Shown: in pieces, positions 1 to 7,570 of the stretch
Position numbering within the stretch: position 1 is the first letter of the stretch
How the letters are laid out: each line of letters begins with the position of its first letter
DNA from: an uncultured Dorea sp.
Lineage (GTDB): Bacteria; Bacillota; Clostridia; Lachnospirales; Lachnospiraceae
Direction of reading: 5' to 3'
NCBI GenBank assembly: GCA_910584265.1
Contig: CAJTZE010000030.1
Location: forward strand, 1 to 42,659
DNA: 42,659 bases
Position numbers and translations under genes: made by a program
Notes under the pieces: model-generated
Databases searched by the model: none
What the model was told of the DNA's origin: nothing
Seen by the model: the letters and a program-made list of their open reading frames with translations, nothing else

Positions 1-1
1 G

Positions 2-655
2 GAAATTGACTACGCCTTTGTTACCCATGGGGACAGCGACCATATCAGCGGTCTGGAGGAACTGCTGGAAAGGCAGAATATAGGAGTGAAGATTTCCTGC
101 GTGATATTCCCTGAGCAGACAGTATGGGATGAGAAACTAACGGAGCTTTGCGTTTTGGCACAGGAGCAGGGATCCCGGACGGTTGTGATGAGTCCCGGGC
201 AGACAGTTGAGGGGAAAAAACTTATTATCAGATGTTTGGCTCCGGACGGGGAAACGCTTGCAGAGACAGGTAATGCGGCTTCATTGGTGCTGGAGGGATG
301 CTATGGTGAGCTGGACATGTTGTTTACCGGAGATGTGGAGGGGGAAGGAGAGGAACTGCTGACGGCAGTGCTGGAAAAAGAATACGAAGTGCTGAAAACA
401 GCCCATCACGGATCTAAGAATTCTACCTGCGAGGAATTTCTGGAGATAGTCCACCCAAGGCTTGCGGTGATATCGGCGGGAAGAGACAACAGATACGGCC
501 ATCCACACGAAGAAACACTGGAAAAGCTGGAGAAAACAGGTACGGTAGTTTTTAACACTGCAGAGTCGGGAGCGGTAATCCTGAAAGCATATGGAAAAGA
601 TGTGGCAAATTTGAAGATTATCCAGTATAATAGGTCTTATGAAAAGCTTAAATGA
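2..655 (+). CDS. comEC: ComEC/Rec2 competence protein, C-terminal metallo-beta-lactamase part (5' truncated by window)
   Basis: Only the last roughly 217 residues are present; the frame is open from base 2, so the gene begins outside the window. The visible part is a metallo-beta-lactamase fold. It opens with the metal-binding motif THGDSDHISG, continues with a GDVEGEGEE segment and has AHHGSKNST, which fits the C-terminal MBL domain of ComEC. ComEC forms the inner-membrane channel for single-stranded DNA uptake, and the MBL domain is thought to degrade the non-transported strand. The GTG at 86 is an internal codon, because the motif upstream of it is in frame. The end overlaps holA by 17 bases, and comEC-holA adjacency is common in Firmicutes, which supports the call. 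A stand-alone MBL-fold hydrolase is less likely. Confidence 0.85.
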   Translation, partial: EIDYAFVTHGDSDHISGLEELLERQNIGVKISCVIFPEQTVWDEKLTELCVLAQEQGSRTVVMSPGQTVEGKKLIIRCLAPDGETLAETGNAASLVLEGCYGELDMLFTGDVEGEGEELLTAVLEKEYEVLKTAHHGSKNSTCEEFLEIVHPRLAVISAGRDNRYGHPHEETLEKLEKTGTVVFNTAESGAVILKAYGKDVANLKIIQYNRSYEKLK

Positions 656-1646
656 AGATATAGAAAAGGGACAATTTAAAAATATATATCTGCTGTACGG
701 CGAGGAGGACTATTTAAAAAGGCAGTACAAACAGAAGCTTACGAAGGCCATGCTTCCCGAGGAAGATACGGTGAACTATGCCTATTATGAAGGCAGAGGG
801 ATTCCGGTGCCGGAAATTATTGATCTGGCAGAGACGATGCCGTTTTTTGCAGAGAGAAGGCTGATCGTAATTGAAAATTCCGGACTGTTTAAAGCGGCGG
901 CGCCGGAGCTTGCAGATTATATAAAGACGATGTCTCCGGCAGCATGCTTTCTATTTATAGAGAAGGAAGTGGACAAGCGGGGGAAGCTGTATAAGGCGGT
1001 AAAGGAAAAGAAAGGGCGTATTGTAGAATTCGGCGCTCAGAAGGAGCAGGCGGTAAGTCCCTGGCTTCTTGGGAAAATCAAGAAGGAAGGGAAGAAGATC
1101 AAGCAGGACACATTCCGGCATATTCTTCTAAAAGCAGGTATGGATATGGAAACTCTGGATAAAGAGATGGAAAAGCTGTTCTGCTATACCATTGGGAAAG
1201 ACGAGATTACCATGGAGGATGTGGACGCTGTCTGTACGATGCAGATTACAAATCATATTTTTCAAATGGTAGATGCGGCTGCCGCACAGGATAAGAAAAA
1301 GGCATTGGATTATTATTATGAGCTTTTGGCGCTGCGGGAGGAGCCTCTGGGAATCTTAAGCATGCTGACCAGACAGTTCCGTCTTCTGTTAAATGTGCAG
1401 GAGCTTATGAAGCTTGGAAAGGGAAAGAAGGAGATCATGGCGGATGCGGATGATAAGCCGATGCATCCCTTTGTGGCGGAAAAGTGTATGCGCCAGTGCA
1501 GGAATTTCCGAAGAAGCGAGCTCCTGGCCATTTTGGAAGAGGGCATACAGATTGAGGCTGATATCAAGACCGGGCAGCTGAACAAGGTGATGGGCGTGGA
1601 ACTGTTTCTTGTGTCAACTGCGGCCAGAGGCGGCAAAGAACGGTAA
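639..1646 (+). CDS. holA: DNA polymerase III subunit delta
   Basis: The 335-residue product has the length of the delta subunit of the DNA polymerase III clamp loader. Delta opens the beta sliding clamp and works with the tau/gamma and delta-prime subunits. The N-terminus shows the family signature YLLYGEEDYLK in a RecA-like fold without a working Walker A motif, and the C-terminal half is the helical clamp-loader collar (MLTRQFRLLL and following). The start codon lies inside the 3' end of comEC, and lepA follows after a short gap, so the three genes are probably co-transcribed. Order and length agree with other Clostridia. The rpsT gene that often sits next to holA is absent here. Confidence 0.93.
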   Translation: MKSLNEDIEKGQFKNIYLLYGEEDYLKRQYKQKLTKAMLPEEDTVNYAYYEGRGIPVPEIIDLAETMPFFAERRLIVIENSGLFKAAAPELADYIKTMSPAACFLFIEKEVDKRGKLYKAVKEKKGRIVEFGAQKEQAVSPWLLGKIKKEGKKIKQDTFRHILLKAGMDMETLDKEMEKLFCYTIGKDEITMEDVDAVCTMQITNHIFQMVDAAAAQDKKKALDYYYELLALREEPLGILSMLTRQFRLLLNVQELMKLGKGKKEIMADADDKPMHPFVAEKCMRQCRNFRRSELLAILEEGIQIEADIKTGQLNKVMGVELFLVSTAARGGKER

Positions 1647-1683
1647 TAATAGAAGATCATATATGGAAGGAAGAAATGAGAGT

Positions 1684-3498
1684 ATGGCAGGAATAGAGCA
1701 GAATAAGATTCGCAATTTTTGTATTATAGCACATATCGATCATGGAAAATCTACCCTGGCGGATCGTATCATTGAGATGACAGGACTTCTCACCAGCAGG
1801 GAGATGCAGTCGCAGGTGCTCGATAATATGGAGCTGGAGCGGGAGCGGGGAATTACGATCAAATCCCAGGCGGTCCGTATTGTATATAAGGCGGAGAATG
1901 GAGAAGAATATATATTTAACCTGATTGATACGCCGGGACATGTGGACTTTAATTATGAGGTTTCCAGAAGCCTGGCGGCCTGTGACGGAGCGATTCTGGT
2001 GGTGGATGCGGCTCAGGGCGTGGAGGCTCAGACGCTGGCGAATGTGTATCTGGCCTTGGATCATGATCTGGATGTGATGCCTGTGATCAATAAGGTAGAC
2101 CTTCCCAGCGCGGAGCCGGAGCGGGTCATTGAAGAGATTGAAGATGTGATCGGGATTGAGGCGGCCGATGCGCCGTTGATTTCTGCTAAGACAGGATTAA
2201 ACGTGGAAGAGGTGCTGGAGCAGATTATTGAAAAGATACCGGCGCCCTCCGGGGATGCCGGGGCGCCGCTTCAGGCATTGATTTTTGATTCGGTATATGA
2301 TTCCTACAAGGGCGTCATTGTATTCTGCCGTATGATGGAGGGAACCGTAAAGAAAGGAACGCCGATCCGTATGATGGCTACCGGCGCAACGGCAGAAGTG
2401 GTAGAAGTGGGATACTTTGGCGCCGGGCAGTTTGTCTCCTGTGAGGAGCTGAGCGCCGGCATGGTCGGCTATATCACAGCCAGTCTGAAGAATGTGAAGG
2501 ATACCCGTGTGGGCGATACGATCACCAATGCGGCAGACCCTTGTGCAGAGCCTCTTCCGGGATATAAAAAGGTGAATCCGATGGTGTACTGCGGGATGTA
2601 TCCGGCGGACGGGGCAAAATATCCGGATCTTCGGGATGCATTGGAGAAGCTGCAACTAAATGATGCCTCCCTGCAGTTTGAGCCGGAGACCTCGATCGCA
2701 CTTGGCTTTGGATTCCGGTGCGGCTTCTTAGGACTGCTCCATTTGGAGATCATTCAGGAGCGTCTGGAGCGGGAGTATAATCTGGATCTGGTTACCACTG
2801 CGCCCAGCGTTATCTATAAGGTACACAAGACAAACGGTGAAGTGATCGAGCTGACCAATCCGTCGAATCTGCCGGATCCGTCAGAGATTGATTATATGGA
2901 GGAGCCGATGGTAAAGGCAGAGATCATGGTCACATCGGAATTTATCGGGGCGATCATGGATCTGTGCCAGGAGCGGAGAGGCATTTATCAGGGAATGGAG
3001 TATATCGAAGAGACCAGAGCCGTGCTCCGGTATCATCTGCCGCTGAATGAGATCATCTATGATTTCTTTGACGCGTTAAAATCCCGTTCCCGGGGCTATG
3101 CGTCCTTTGATTATGAGATACTCGGCTATCAGCAGTCTGAGCTTGTGAAACTGGATATCCTTATTAATAAGGAAGAGGTGGATGCGCTTTCGTTCATCGT
3201 TTTTGCAGGAAATGCCTATGAGCGGGGAAGGAAGATGTGCGAAAAGCTAAAGGATGAGATTCCGAGGCATCTGTTTGAGATCCCGATCCAGGCGGCAGTT
3301 GGCAGCAAGATTATCGCAAGAGAGACTGTCAAGGCTATGCGCAAGGATGTGCTTGCCAAGTGCTACGGCGGTGATATTTCCCGAAAGAGAAAGCTTCTGG
3401 AAAAGCAGAAGGAAGGAAAGAAGCGTATGCGTCAGGTGGGGAATGTCGAGATTCCGCAGCAGGCATTTATGAGCGTGCTAAAGCTGGATGATAAGTAA
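1684..3498 (+). CDS. lepA: Elongation factor 4 (LepA), ribosomal back-translocase GTPase
   Basis: LepA is a translational GTPase that acts on stalled or mis-translocated 70S ribosomes and helps 30S maturation. The 604-residue product shows G1 AHIDHGKST near residues 16-24, switch II/G3 DTPGHVDF, G4 NKVDLPSA, and the LepA-specific C-terminal domain ending in GGDISRKRKLLEKQKEGKKR. The frame is open further upstream, with an ATG at 1663. I chose the ATG at 1684 because GGAAGG lies about ten bases before it, because MAGIEQNKIRNFCIIAHIDHGK matches the usual LepA N-terminus, and because the length is then typical. The stop region overlaps the earliest possible hemW start. Confidence 0.96.
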   Translation: MAGIEQNKIRNFCIIAHIDHGKSTLADRIIEMTGLLTSREMQSQVLDNMELERERGITIKSQAVRIVYKAENGEEYIFNLIDTPGHVDFNYEVSRSLAACDGAILVVDAAQGVEAQTLANVYLALDHDLDVMPVINKVDLPSAEPERVIEEIEDVIGIEAADAPLISAKTGLNVEEVLEQIIEKIPAPSGDAGAPLQALIFDSVYDSYKGVIVFCRMMEGTVKKGTPIRMMATGATAEVVEVGYFGAGQFVSCEELSAGMVGYITASLKNVKDTRVGDTITNAADPCAEPLPGYKKVNPMVYCGMYPADGAKYPDLRDALEKLQLNDASLQFEPETSIALGFGFRCGFLGLLHLEIIQERLEREYNLDLVTTAPSVIYKVHKTNGEVIELTNPSNLPDPSEIDYMEEPMVKAEIMVTSEFIGAIMDLCQERRGIYQGMEYIEETRAVLRYHLPLNEIIYDFFDALKSRSRGYASFDYEILGYQQSELVKLDILINKEEVDALSFIVFAGNAYERGRKMCEKLKDEIPRHLFEIPIQAAVGSKIIARETVKAMRKDVLAKCYGGDISRKRKLLEKQKEGKKRMRQVGNVEIPQQAFMSVLKLDDK

Positions 3499-3529
3499 GG
3501 AGAAAAGAGCGGGCAGAGCATTTAATAGA

Positions 3530-4621
3530 ATGAAAGATTTGGAATTATATATTCATATACCATTCTGTGTGAAAAAATGTAATTATTGTGATTTTCTGTC
3601 TGCTCCGGCCGGTGAGCAGGAGCGGCAGAGTTATGTAGAGAGCCTTTGTGGACGAATCCGCGCTTATGCAGAGTCCATAAGGGCTTATCGTGTTATCAGT
3701 ATTTTTGTGGGCGGAGGAACCCCTTCCATTCTGGAATCCGGCCAGATAGAGCGTATTTTTGGAGCGGTTTATGATACCTTTCGGGTAGATGCGGATGCAG
3801 AGATTACGATGGAGATGAATCCCGGGACGGTTACGAAGGAGAAACTCCTTGTGTATCGGAGATTAGGAGTCAACCGTTTAAGCATCGGCCTGCAGTCGGC
3901 AGAGCATGAGGAGTTAAAGAAGCTGGGGCGTATCCATACCTATGGGGATTTCTTAGCTTCCTATCAGACGGCACGTCAGGCAGGATTCCAGAATATCAAT
4001 ATTGACCTAATGTCGGGAATTCCCTGTCAGACCCTGGAAAGCTATGAACGAAGCTTAAAGCTCATAGCAGAGCTTGAGCCGGAGCATATCTCCGCATACA
4101 GCCTGATCATCGAAGAGGGAACTCCCTTTTATGAGAGGTATAGAAAGGGGAAGCACGTGGACGAGCTGCCGGATGAGGATACGGAGCGGGAAATGTATGT
4201 CTGCACAAAGGAAATTCTGGAGTCTTACGGCTATCACAGATACGAGATATCCAACTATGCAGAGCCGGGATTTGAATGCCGGCATAACTTAGGCTATTGG
4301 AACCGTACCGAGTATCTCGGGATCGGCACAGGCGCCTCATCTTTTATGAATCATCAAAGATGGAAGGAAGGAGAAGAGCCAGTAACATTAACCAGACAGG
4401 AGGAGATAGAAGAATTTATGTTCCTCGGACTGCGGAAAATGGAAGGAGTATCACGAGCCGATTTCCATAGAATTTTCGGAGAAGAGATGGAGAGCGTCTA
4501 TAAAAATGTAATCGCAAAAATGAAAAAACAAAGCCTGCTGGACGAAAAAAAGAATAGGCTGTTTTTAACAGAACGGGGGATCGACGTGAGTAATTATGTT
4601 ATGAGTGAATTCTTGTTCTAG
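3530..4621 (+). CDS. hemW: HemW, radical SAM heme chaperone / coproporphyrinogen III oxidase-like protein
   Basis: This radical SAM protein of about 363 residues binds a 4Fe-4S cluster through CVKKCNYC near residues 12-19. The residues after the third cysteine are DF rather than the CxC of true HemN, which points to HemW, a heme-binding chaperone, and not the oxygen-independent coproporphyrinogen oxidase. GGGTPS (SAM binding) and the HemN C-terminal domain follow. Starts at 3488 (377 residues, overlapping lepA) and 3530 are both possible. I prefer 3530 because family members usually begin just before the LYIHIPFC segment, but its ribosome binding site is weak. The lepA-hemW order is common in Clostridia (in Bacilli hrcA often follows), and no hrcA is seen here. 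Confidence 0.92.
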   Translation: MKDLELYIHIPFCVKKCNYCDFLSAPAGEQERQSYVESLCGRIRAYAESIRAYRVISIFVGGGTPSILESGQIERIFGAVYDTFRVDADAEITMEMNPGTVTKEKLLVYRRLGVNRLSIGLQSAEHEELKKLGRIHTYGDFLASYQTARQAGFQNINIDLMSGIPCQTLESYERSLKLIAELEPEHISAYSLIIEEGTPFYERYRKGKHVDELPDEDTEREMYVCTKEILESYGYHRYEISNYAEPGFECRHNLGYWNRTEYLGIGTGASSFMNHQRWKEGEEPVTLTRQEEIEEFMFLGLRKMEGVSRADFHRIFGEEMESVYKNVIAKMKKQSLLDEKKNRLFLTERGIDVSNYVMSEFLF

Positions 4622-4641
4622 CATAGAAGACCGCATTAGCA

Positions 4642-4684
4642 TAACAAACAAAAGCGCAGTTCTGCATGGGACGAAAACTGCGTT
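4642..4684 (-). terminator. Rho-independent terminator for the FtsX-type permease gene
   Basis: A 9-bp stem pairs 4653-4661 with 4676-4684 (core CGCAGTT/AACTGCG, with one G-U pair) around a 14-base loop. Read on the minus strand it is followed by CTTTTGTTTGTT, the expected U-tract. It lies about 95 bases downstream of the permease stop codon, between convergent genes. Confidence 0.6.
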
Positions 4685-4690
4685 GTGAAA

Positions 4691-4746
4691 ATATTCTGCC
4701 AGTATGGGCGTCCCTGCCGTCAAAGCCGCCCATACACACAGAATAT
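4691..4746. repeat. Nested inverted repeat between convergent genes
   Basis: Outer arms ATATTCTG (4691-4698) and CAGAATAT (4739-4746) are perfectly complementary. Inside them TATGGGCG (4703-4710) pairs perfectly with CGCCCATA (4727-4734). The arms are separated by a symmetric 4x4 internal loop, and the apical loop is 16 bases. Neither side has a clear U-tract, so it may be a bidirectional RNA 3'-end structure or a small repeated palindromic element. Copy number in the genome cannot be judged here. Confidence 0.5.
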
Positions 4747-4777
4747 AATTTGAACGAGCCTGTAAAGAGCCTCTCTT

Positions 4778-7363
4778 TTAAGTCATTTCATCTCTTAATG
4801 CGTCTATAATATTTTCTTTCTTAATCTTACTTACCGCATACATCATGGTGATAAATATGATCAGAAATACACTCAGTGCACTGATCCCGATACTGGCCCA
4901 GGGCAGAATAAATCTTGCGTCAGCTGTCATCATCTCTTTTACGATCAGCACAGAAGTGGCTAATGACAGCGGGATTCCAATGGCCAGAGCTTTTGTGCCA
5001 TAGAGTGCACACTCAAAGCGCATCATTTTGTTGAAATCCTTATCCGACATTCCGACAGAGCGCAGCATTGCCAGTTCTCTTTTCCGAAGGCGGATGTTGG
5101 TAGAAATCGTATTAAATACATTGGCGGTCGCAATCAGCGAGATGAGTATGACAAAGATATAGGAAAATATATTAGCTATAAAAATATAATTCTGATACTG
5201 CTCATAGGCTTCTGCGCAGTTCAGCAGGAGATAGGAGTTAATTCCTTCCTTCGTAACGATATCACGCATTGCACGCTCCGTTTGGGATGGATTATCCGAG
5301 TCGAAGCATAATCCTTTGATGCGGAGATCCACAGGCAGTCCGGAGGGTGCAAGGAGCTCCTTCATTGACCAGGGAGCAAGTATTTCAAAAGTATAGGGAA
5401 GGATTTCCGGAGTATCCGTTTCTTCCAGTACCGGCGGAATGTCCGGCGGTACGATTTCCAGAGGAGTTATGCTGAGATCCTGTCCCGAAAGTGCATTCGT
5501 GTAATCAGTCAGTCCTGGGGTAAGGGTGCAGTCTATGGAAGTGTCCGTAAAGATATCTGCAAGGTCTGTAACCCCGTCTGCCTCATCGCTGTTTAGTTTG
5601 GCAACAGCCGGAAGCCGGCCGCTCTGTCCGGAATATTCCTCAAACGGCAGGCCAAAGTCCGAAAGCAGCTTCTGGTAAAATGCGTCGTCAAAGAAATGGA
5701 CCTCCATGCTGAGAGTATGTTCAGCGTTTTTGCTTTGTTCTCCCGCAGCTTCCCAGTATGCGTCTGAGAGCCGGTCTGACGGAACGGTGCAGGAATACCG
5801 GATTGCGGCACGGCAGGAGCTCTGCCGGACGCCTTCGGCATTTTTCAGCTTGTCATAAAGCCGGATCAGATCATCATCCTCCATATCCCGTGTACTGAAA
5901 CCAATATCAAAATCAGAGACGATCCGGAAGCCGTCTGCCGTCTGCTGCAAAGAGGAAATCAAAGCATTGGTTGATACAAACAGCACGATGCTTAAAACAA
6001 GCGACAGTACGATACTGCGGTAACGCTTTTTGTTCCTTTTAAAATTCTTCAGTGCGAGAGTCCCCTCCAGACCGTATATGCGCTGCTTTTTACGGGATAT
6101 TTTCAGAGCCTTGGCATCTGTTTTGATTTCGTTGGTCTGCCGGATGCATTCCATGATCGGCATTCTGACTGCTTTTCCTGCAGGTATCCGGGCAGAGATT
6201 AGAATGGTAACCAGGCTTAGGATGGCTGTACCGGCGATCACGGGAGCAGATACTTTCATAGTCAGCGGTATGTCACTGTTTAAAACAGCTGTAAAATTAC
6301 TGGAAACAGCAGATAATACAGCTCTGATGCCTGCCAGGCCTGTCAGGATGCCGGCTGGGATCCCGATCGCTCCGATACAGAGGCCTTCAAACCGAACGGA
6401 GTTTTTTAACTGCTTTGCTGTGGCGCCGATTGAGGCAAGTACACCGATTTCCCGTATCCGCTCGTTTAAGGAAATGTTGAAGGAATTGTAGATCAGGAAA
6501 ATTGAGCCGGTCATAATAATGGCAAGTACGATTCCGCCGAAGGCGTATAAAAAAGTCATCAACACCCTGTCGGCGGGCTTGTTTGAAATGCCCATATTAC
6601 GCAGCAAATTGTAATTCAGGATATAGGCATGGCCGTTTTCTGTCTGTTCCACATAGGAATAAACCCTGCGGGGATTATGAAGTGTGACAAATAGGCTGCG
6701 GCTTCTGAAGCTGTCCGTGGCATGGCTGCTTCTGGTAATCAGGGTATATCCCGGGGCTTCGTCCGGCTCAAATACCGGCGTCCGGCAGATACCGGCCACA
6801 GTGTAGGTCTTTTGCTCCTGCGGTACAAAGGTTTCTTCTGCGCTGTAGGGCGCCGCCTGAGTAAGTTCTTTGTTTTCCTTGATACGGCTTCCCACAGACA
6901 GGGAAATGGTATCTCCCGGCTGATAGGAAACACCGCCGTCCGTCATTACCTTTGCAGAAATAAGGACTTCGCTGTCATTTTCCGGGAGCCTTCCTGAGAT
7001 CAGGGTTGTTGGGAGGGCATCAAAGGTTTCCGCATCAAATCCGGCAATAAACAGATAAGGCTTATCTGGGGTGCCGCCGCCCTCCAGCCTCGCATAGCCG
7101 ATATTTTCAAAGGCCGCTGTGTCAGAGACTTCTTTATCTTTTATTCTTTCCTGTATGAAAGAGCTGTCAGCATTTAAGAATGCCGCGTTCCAGCTCCCGT
7201 ATCTCTTTCCTGCGCTTCTTCCCATATAGTCTAACAGCGAAACGCCGAAAATGGTGACGCCTGTGATCATAACCGTAGAAAGTATTACGCCGATGATTGT
7301 TACAAGAGTCCGTATACGATTCTTCTTCAGACCCTGTAGGGCAATTTTATGGAAAACGTTCAT
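4778..7363 (-). CDS. FtsX/MacB-type ABC transporter permease (orphan, without intact ATPase)
   Basis: The 861-residue membrane protein has the layout of FtsX-like permeases of antimicrobial-peptide or lipoprotein exporters. An N-terminal helix (about 20-42) is followed by a large extracytoplasmic region, three helices (about 280-405), a basic linker, another helix (about 450-475), a second extracytoplasmic region and three C-terminal helices (about 735-850). Typical FtsX segments are visible: NERIREIGVLASIGAT in the first half and RKRELAMLRSVGMS in the second. The ATG overlaps the stop of an upstream 23-codon reading frame in an ATGA junction. Such permeases need an MacB-type ATPase encoded just upstream, but only a stub remains there. 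It must therefore borrow an ATPase, for example the one at 39446, or be non-functional. The frame is intact and shows no sign of decay. Confidence 0.88.
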   Translation of the reverse strand: MNVFHKIALQGLKKNRIRTLVTIIGVILSTVMITGVTIFGVSLLDYMGRSAGKRYGSWNAAFLNADSSFIQERIKDKEVSDTAAFENIGYARLEGGGTPDKPYLFIAGFDAETFDALPTTLISGRLPENDSEVLISAKVMTDGGVSYQPGDTISLSVGSRIKENKELTQAAPYSAEETFVPQEQKTYTVAGICRTPVFEPDEAPGYTLITRSSHATDSFRSRSLFVTLHNPRRVYSYVEQTENGHAYILNYNLLRNMGISNKPADRVLMTFLYAFGGIVLAIIMTGSIFLIYNSFNISLNERIREIGVLASIGATAKQLKNSVRFEGLCIGAIGIPAGILTGLAGIRAVLSAVSSNFTAVLNSDIPLTMKVSAPVIAGTAILSLVTILISARIPAGKAVRMPIMECIRQTNEIKTDAKALKISRKKQRIYGLEGTLALKNFKRNKKRYRSIVLSLVLSIVLFVSTNALISSLQQTADGFRIVSDFDIGFSTRDMEDDDLIRLYDKLKNAEGVRQSSCRAAIRYSCTVPSDRLSDAYWEAAGEQSKNAEHTLSMEVHFFDDAFYQKLLSDFGLPFEEYSGQSGRLPAVAKLNSDEADGVTDLADIFTDTSIDCTLTPGLTDYTNALSGQDLSITPLEIVPPDIPPVLEETDTPEILPYTFEILAPWSMKELLAPSGLPVDLRIKGLCFDSDNPSQTERAMRDIVTKEGINSYLLLNCAEAYEQYQNYIFIANIFSYIFVILISLIATANVFNTISTNIRLRKRELAMLRSVGMSDKDFNKMMRFECALYGTKALAIGIPLSLATSVLIVKEMMTADARFILPWASIGISALSVFLIIFITMMYAVSKIKKENIIDALRDEMT

Positions 7364-7431
7364 GAATGCCGCACCTGCCTTTCGTTCCTGCCGTAAAGGC
7401 TGTGTAGGTTTTTGACTTTTAAAAACTCCAT
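7360..7431 (-). pseudogene. 23-codon remnant of an ABC ATPase gene, or leader peptide, translationally coupled to the permease
   Basis: A perfect AGGAGG lies eight bases before this ATG. The peptide begins MEFLKVKNLH and then YGRNERQ, which matches how MacB/BceA-type ATPases start (compare the intact one at 39446: IVETKGLKKYYKLGD). It ends after 23 codons, and its TGA overlaps the permease ATG as ATGA, the junction expected between an ATPase gene and its permease. The simplest reading is an in-frame or junctional internal deletion that removed nearly all of the ATPase and kept its start signals and its coupling stop. It may still be translated as a leader that couples ribosomes to the permease. 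A chance peptide is less likely given the strong SD and the resemblance. Confidence 0.6.
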
Positions 7432-7463
7432 GATATGAGCCTCCTTTTCTTGAATATACTCAT

Positions 7464-7520
7464 AGCATAGAGTTTTACACTTACATTTTCGTGACTTTTT
7501 TGTGAGAGATTCGTCACTTT
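7464..7520 (-). promoter_or_regulatory. Putative activator-dependent promoter with direct-repeat operator before the ATPase stub and permease
   Basis: Two near-identical decamers on the minus strand, AAAGTGACGA (plus 7511-7520) and AAAGTCACGA (plus 7489-7498), differ at one base and are spaced 22 bp start to start, about two helical turns. A possible -10 TATGCT (plus 7464-7469) lies 17 bp past a poor -35 that the second repeat overlaps. That arrangement suits a promoter switched on by an OmpR-type response regulator. GTGAC and GTCAC also form an inverted pair, so dimer geometry is uncertain. Confidence 0.4.
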
Positions 7521-7570
7521 GAAAATTAATATTATTATCCAGAGTGATATAATGAGCGGACGGGCGCAGT

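Noticed and set aside
1..85. A separate MBL-fold gene starting at the GTG at 86
   Set aside because: The upstream in-frame bases encode the THGDSDHISG metal-binding motif, so the gene clearly starts before the window.
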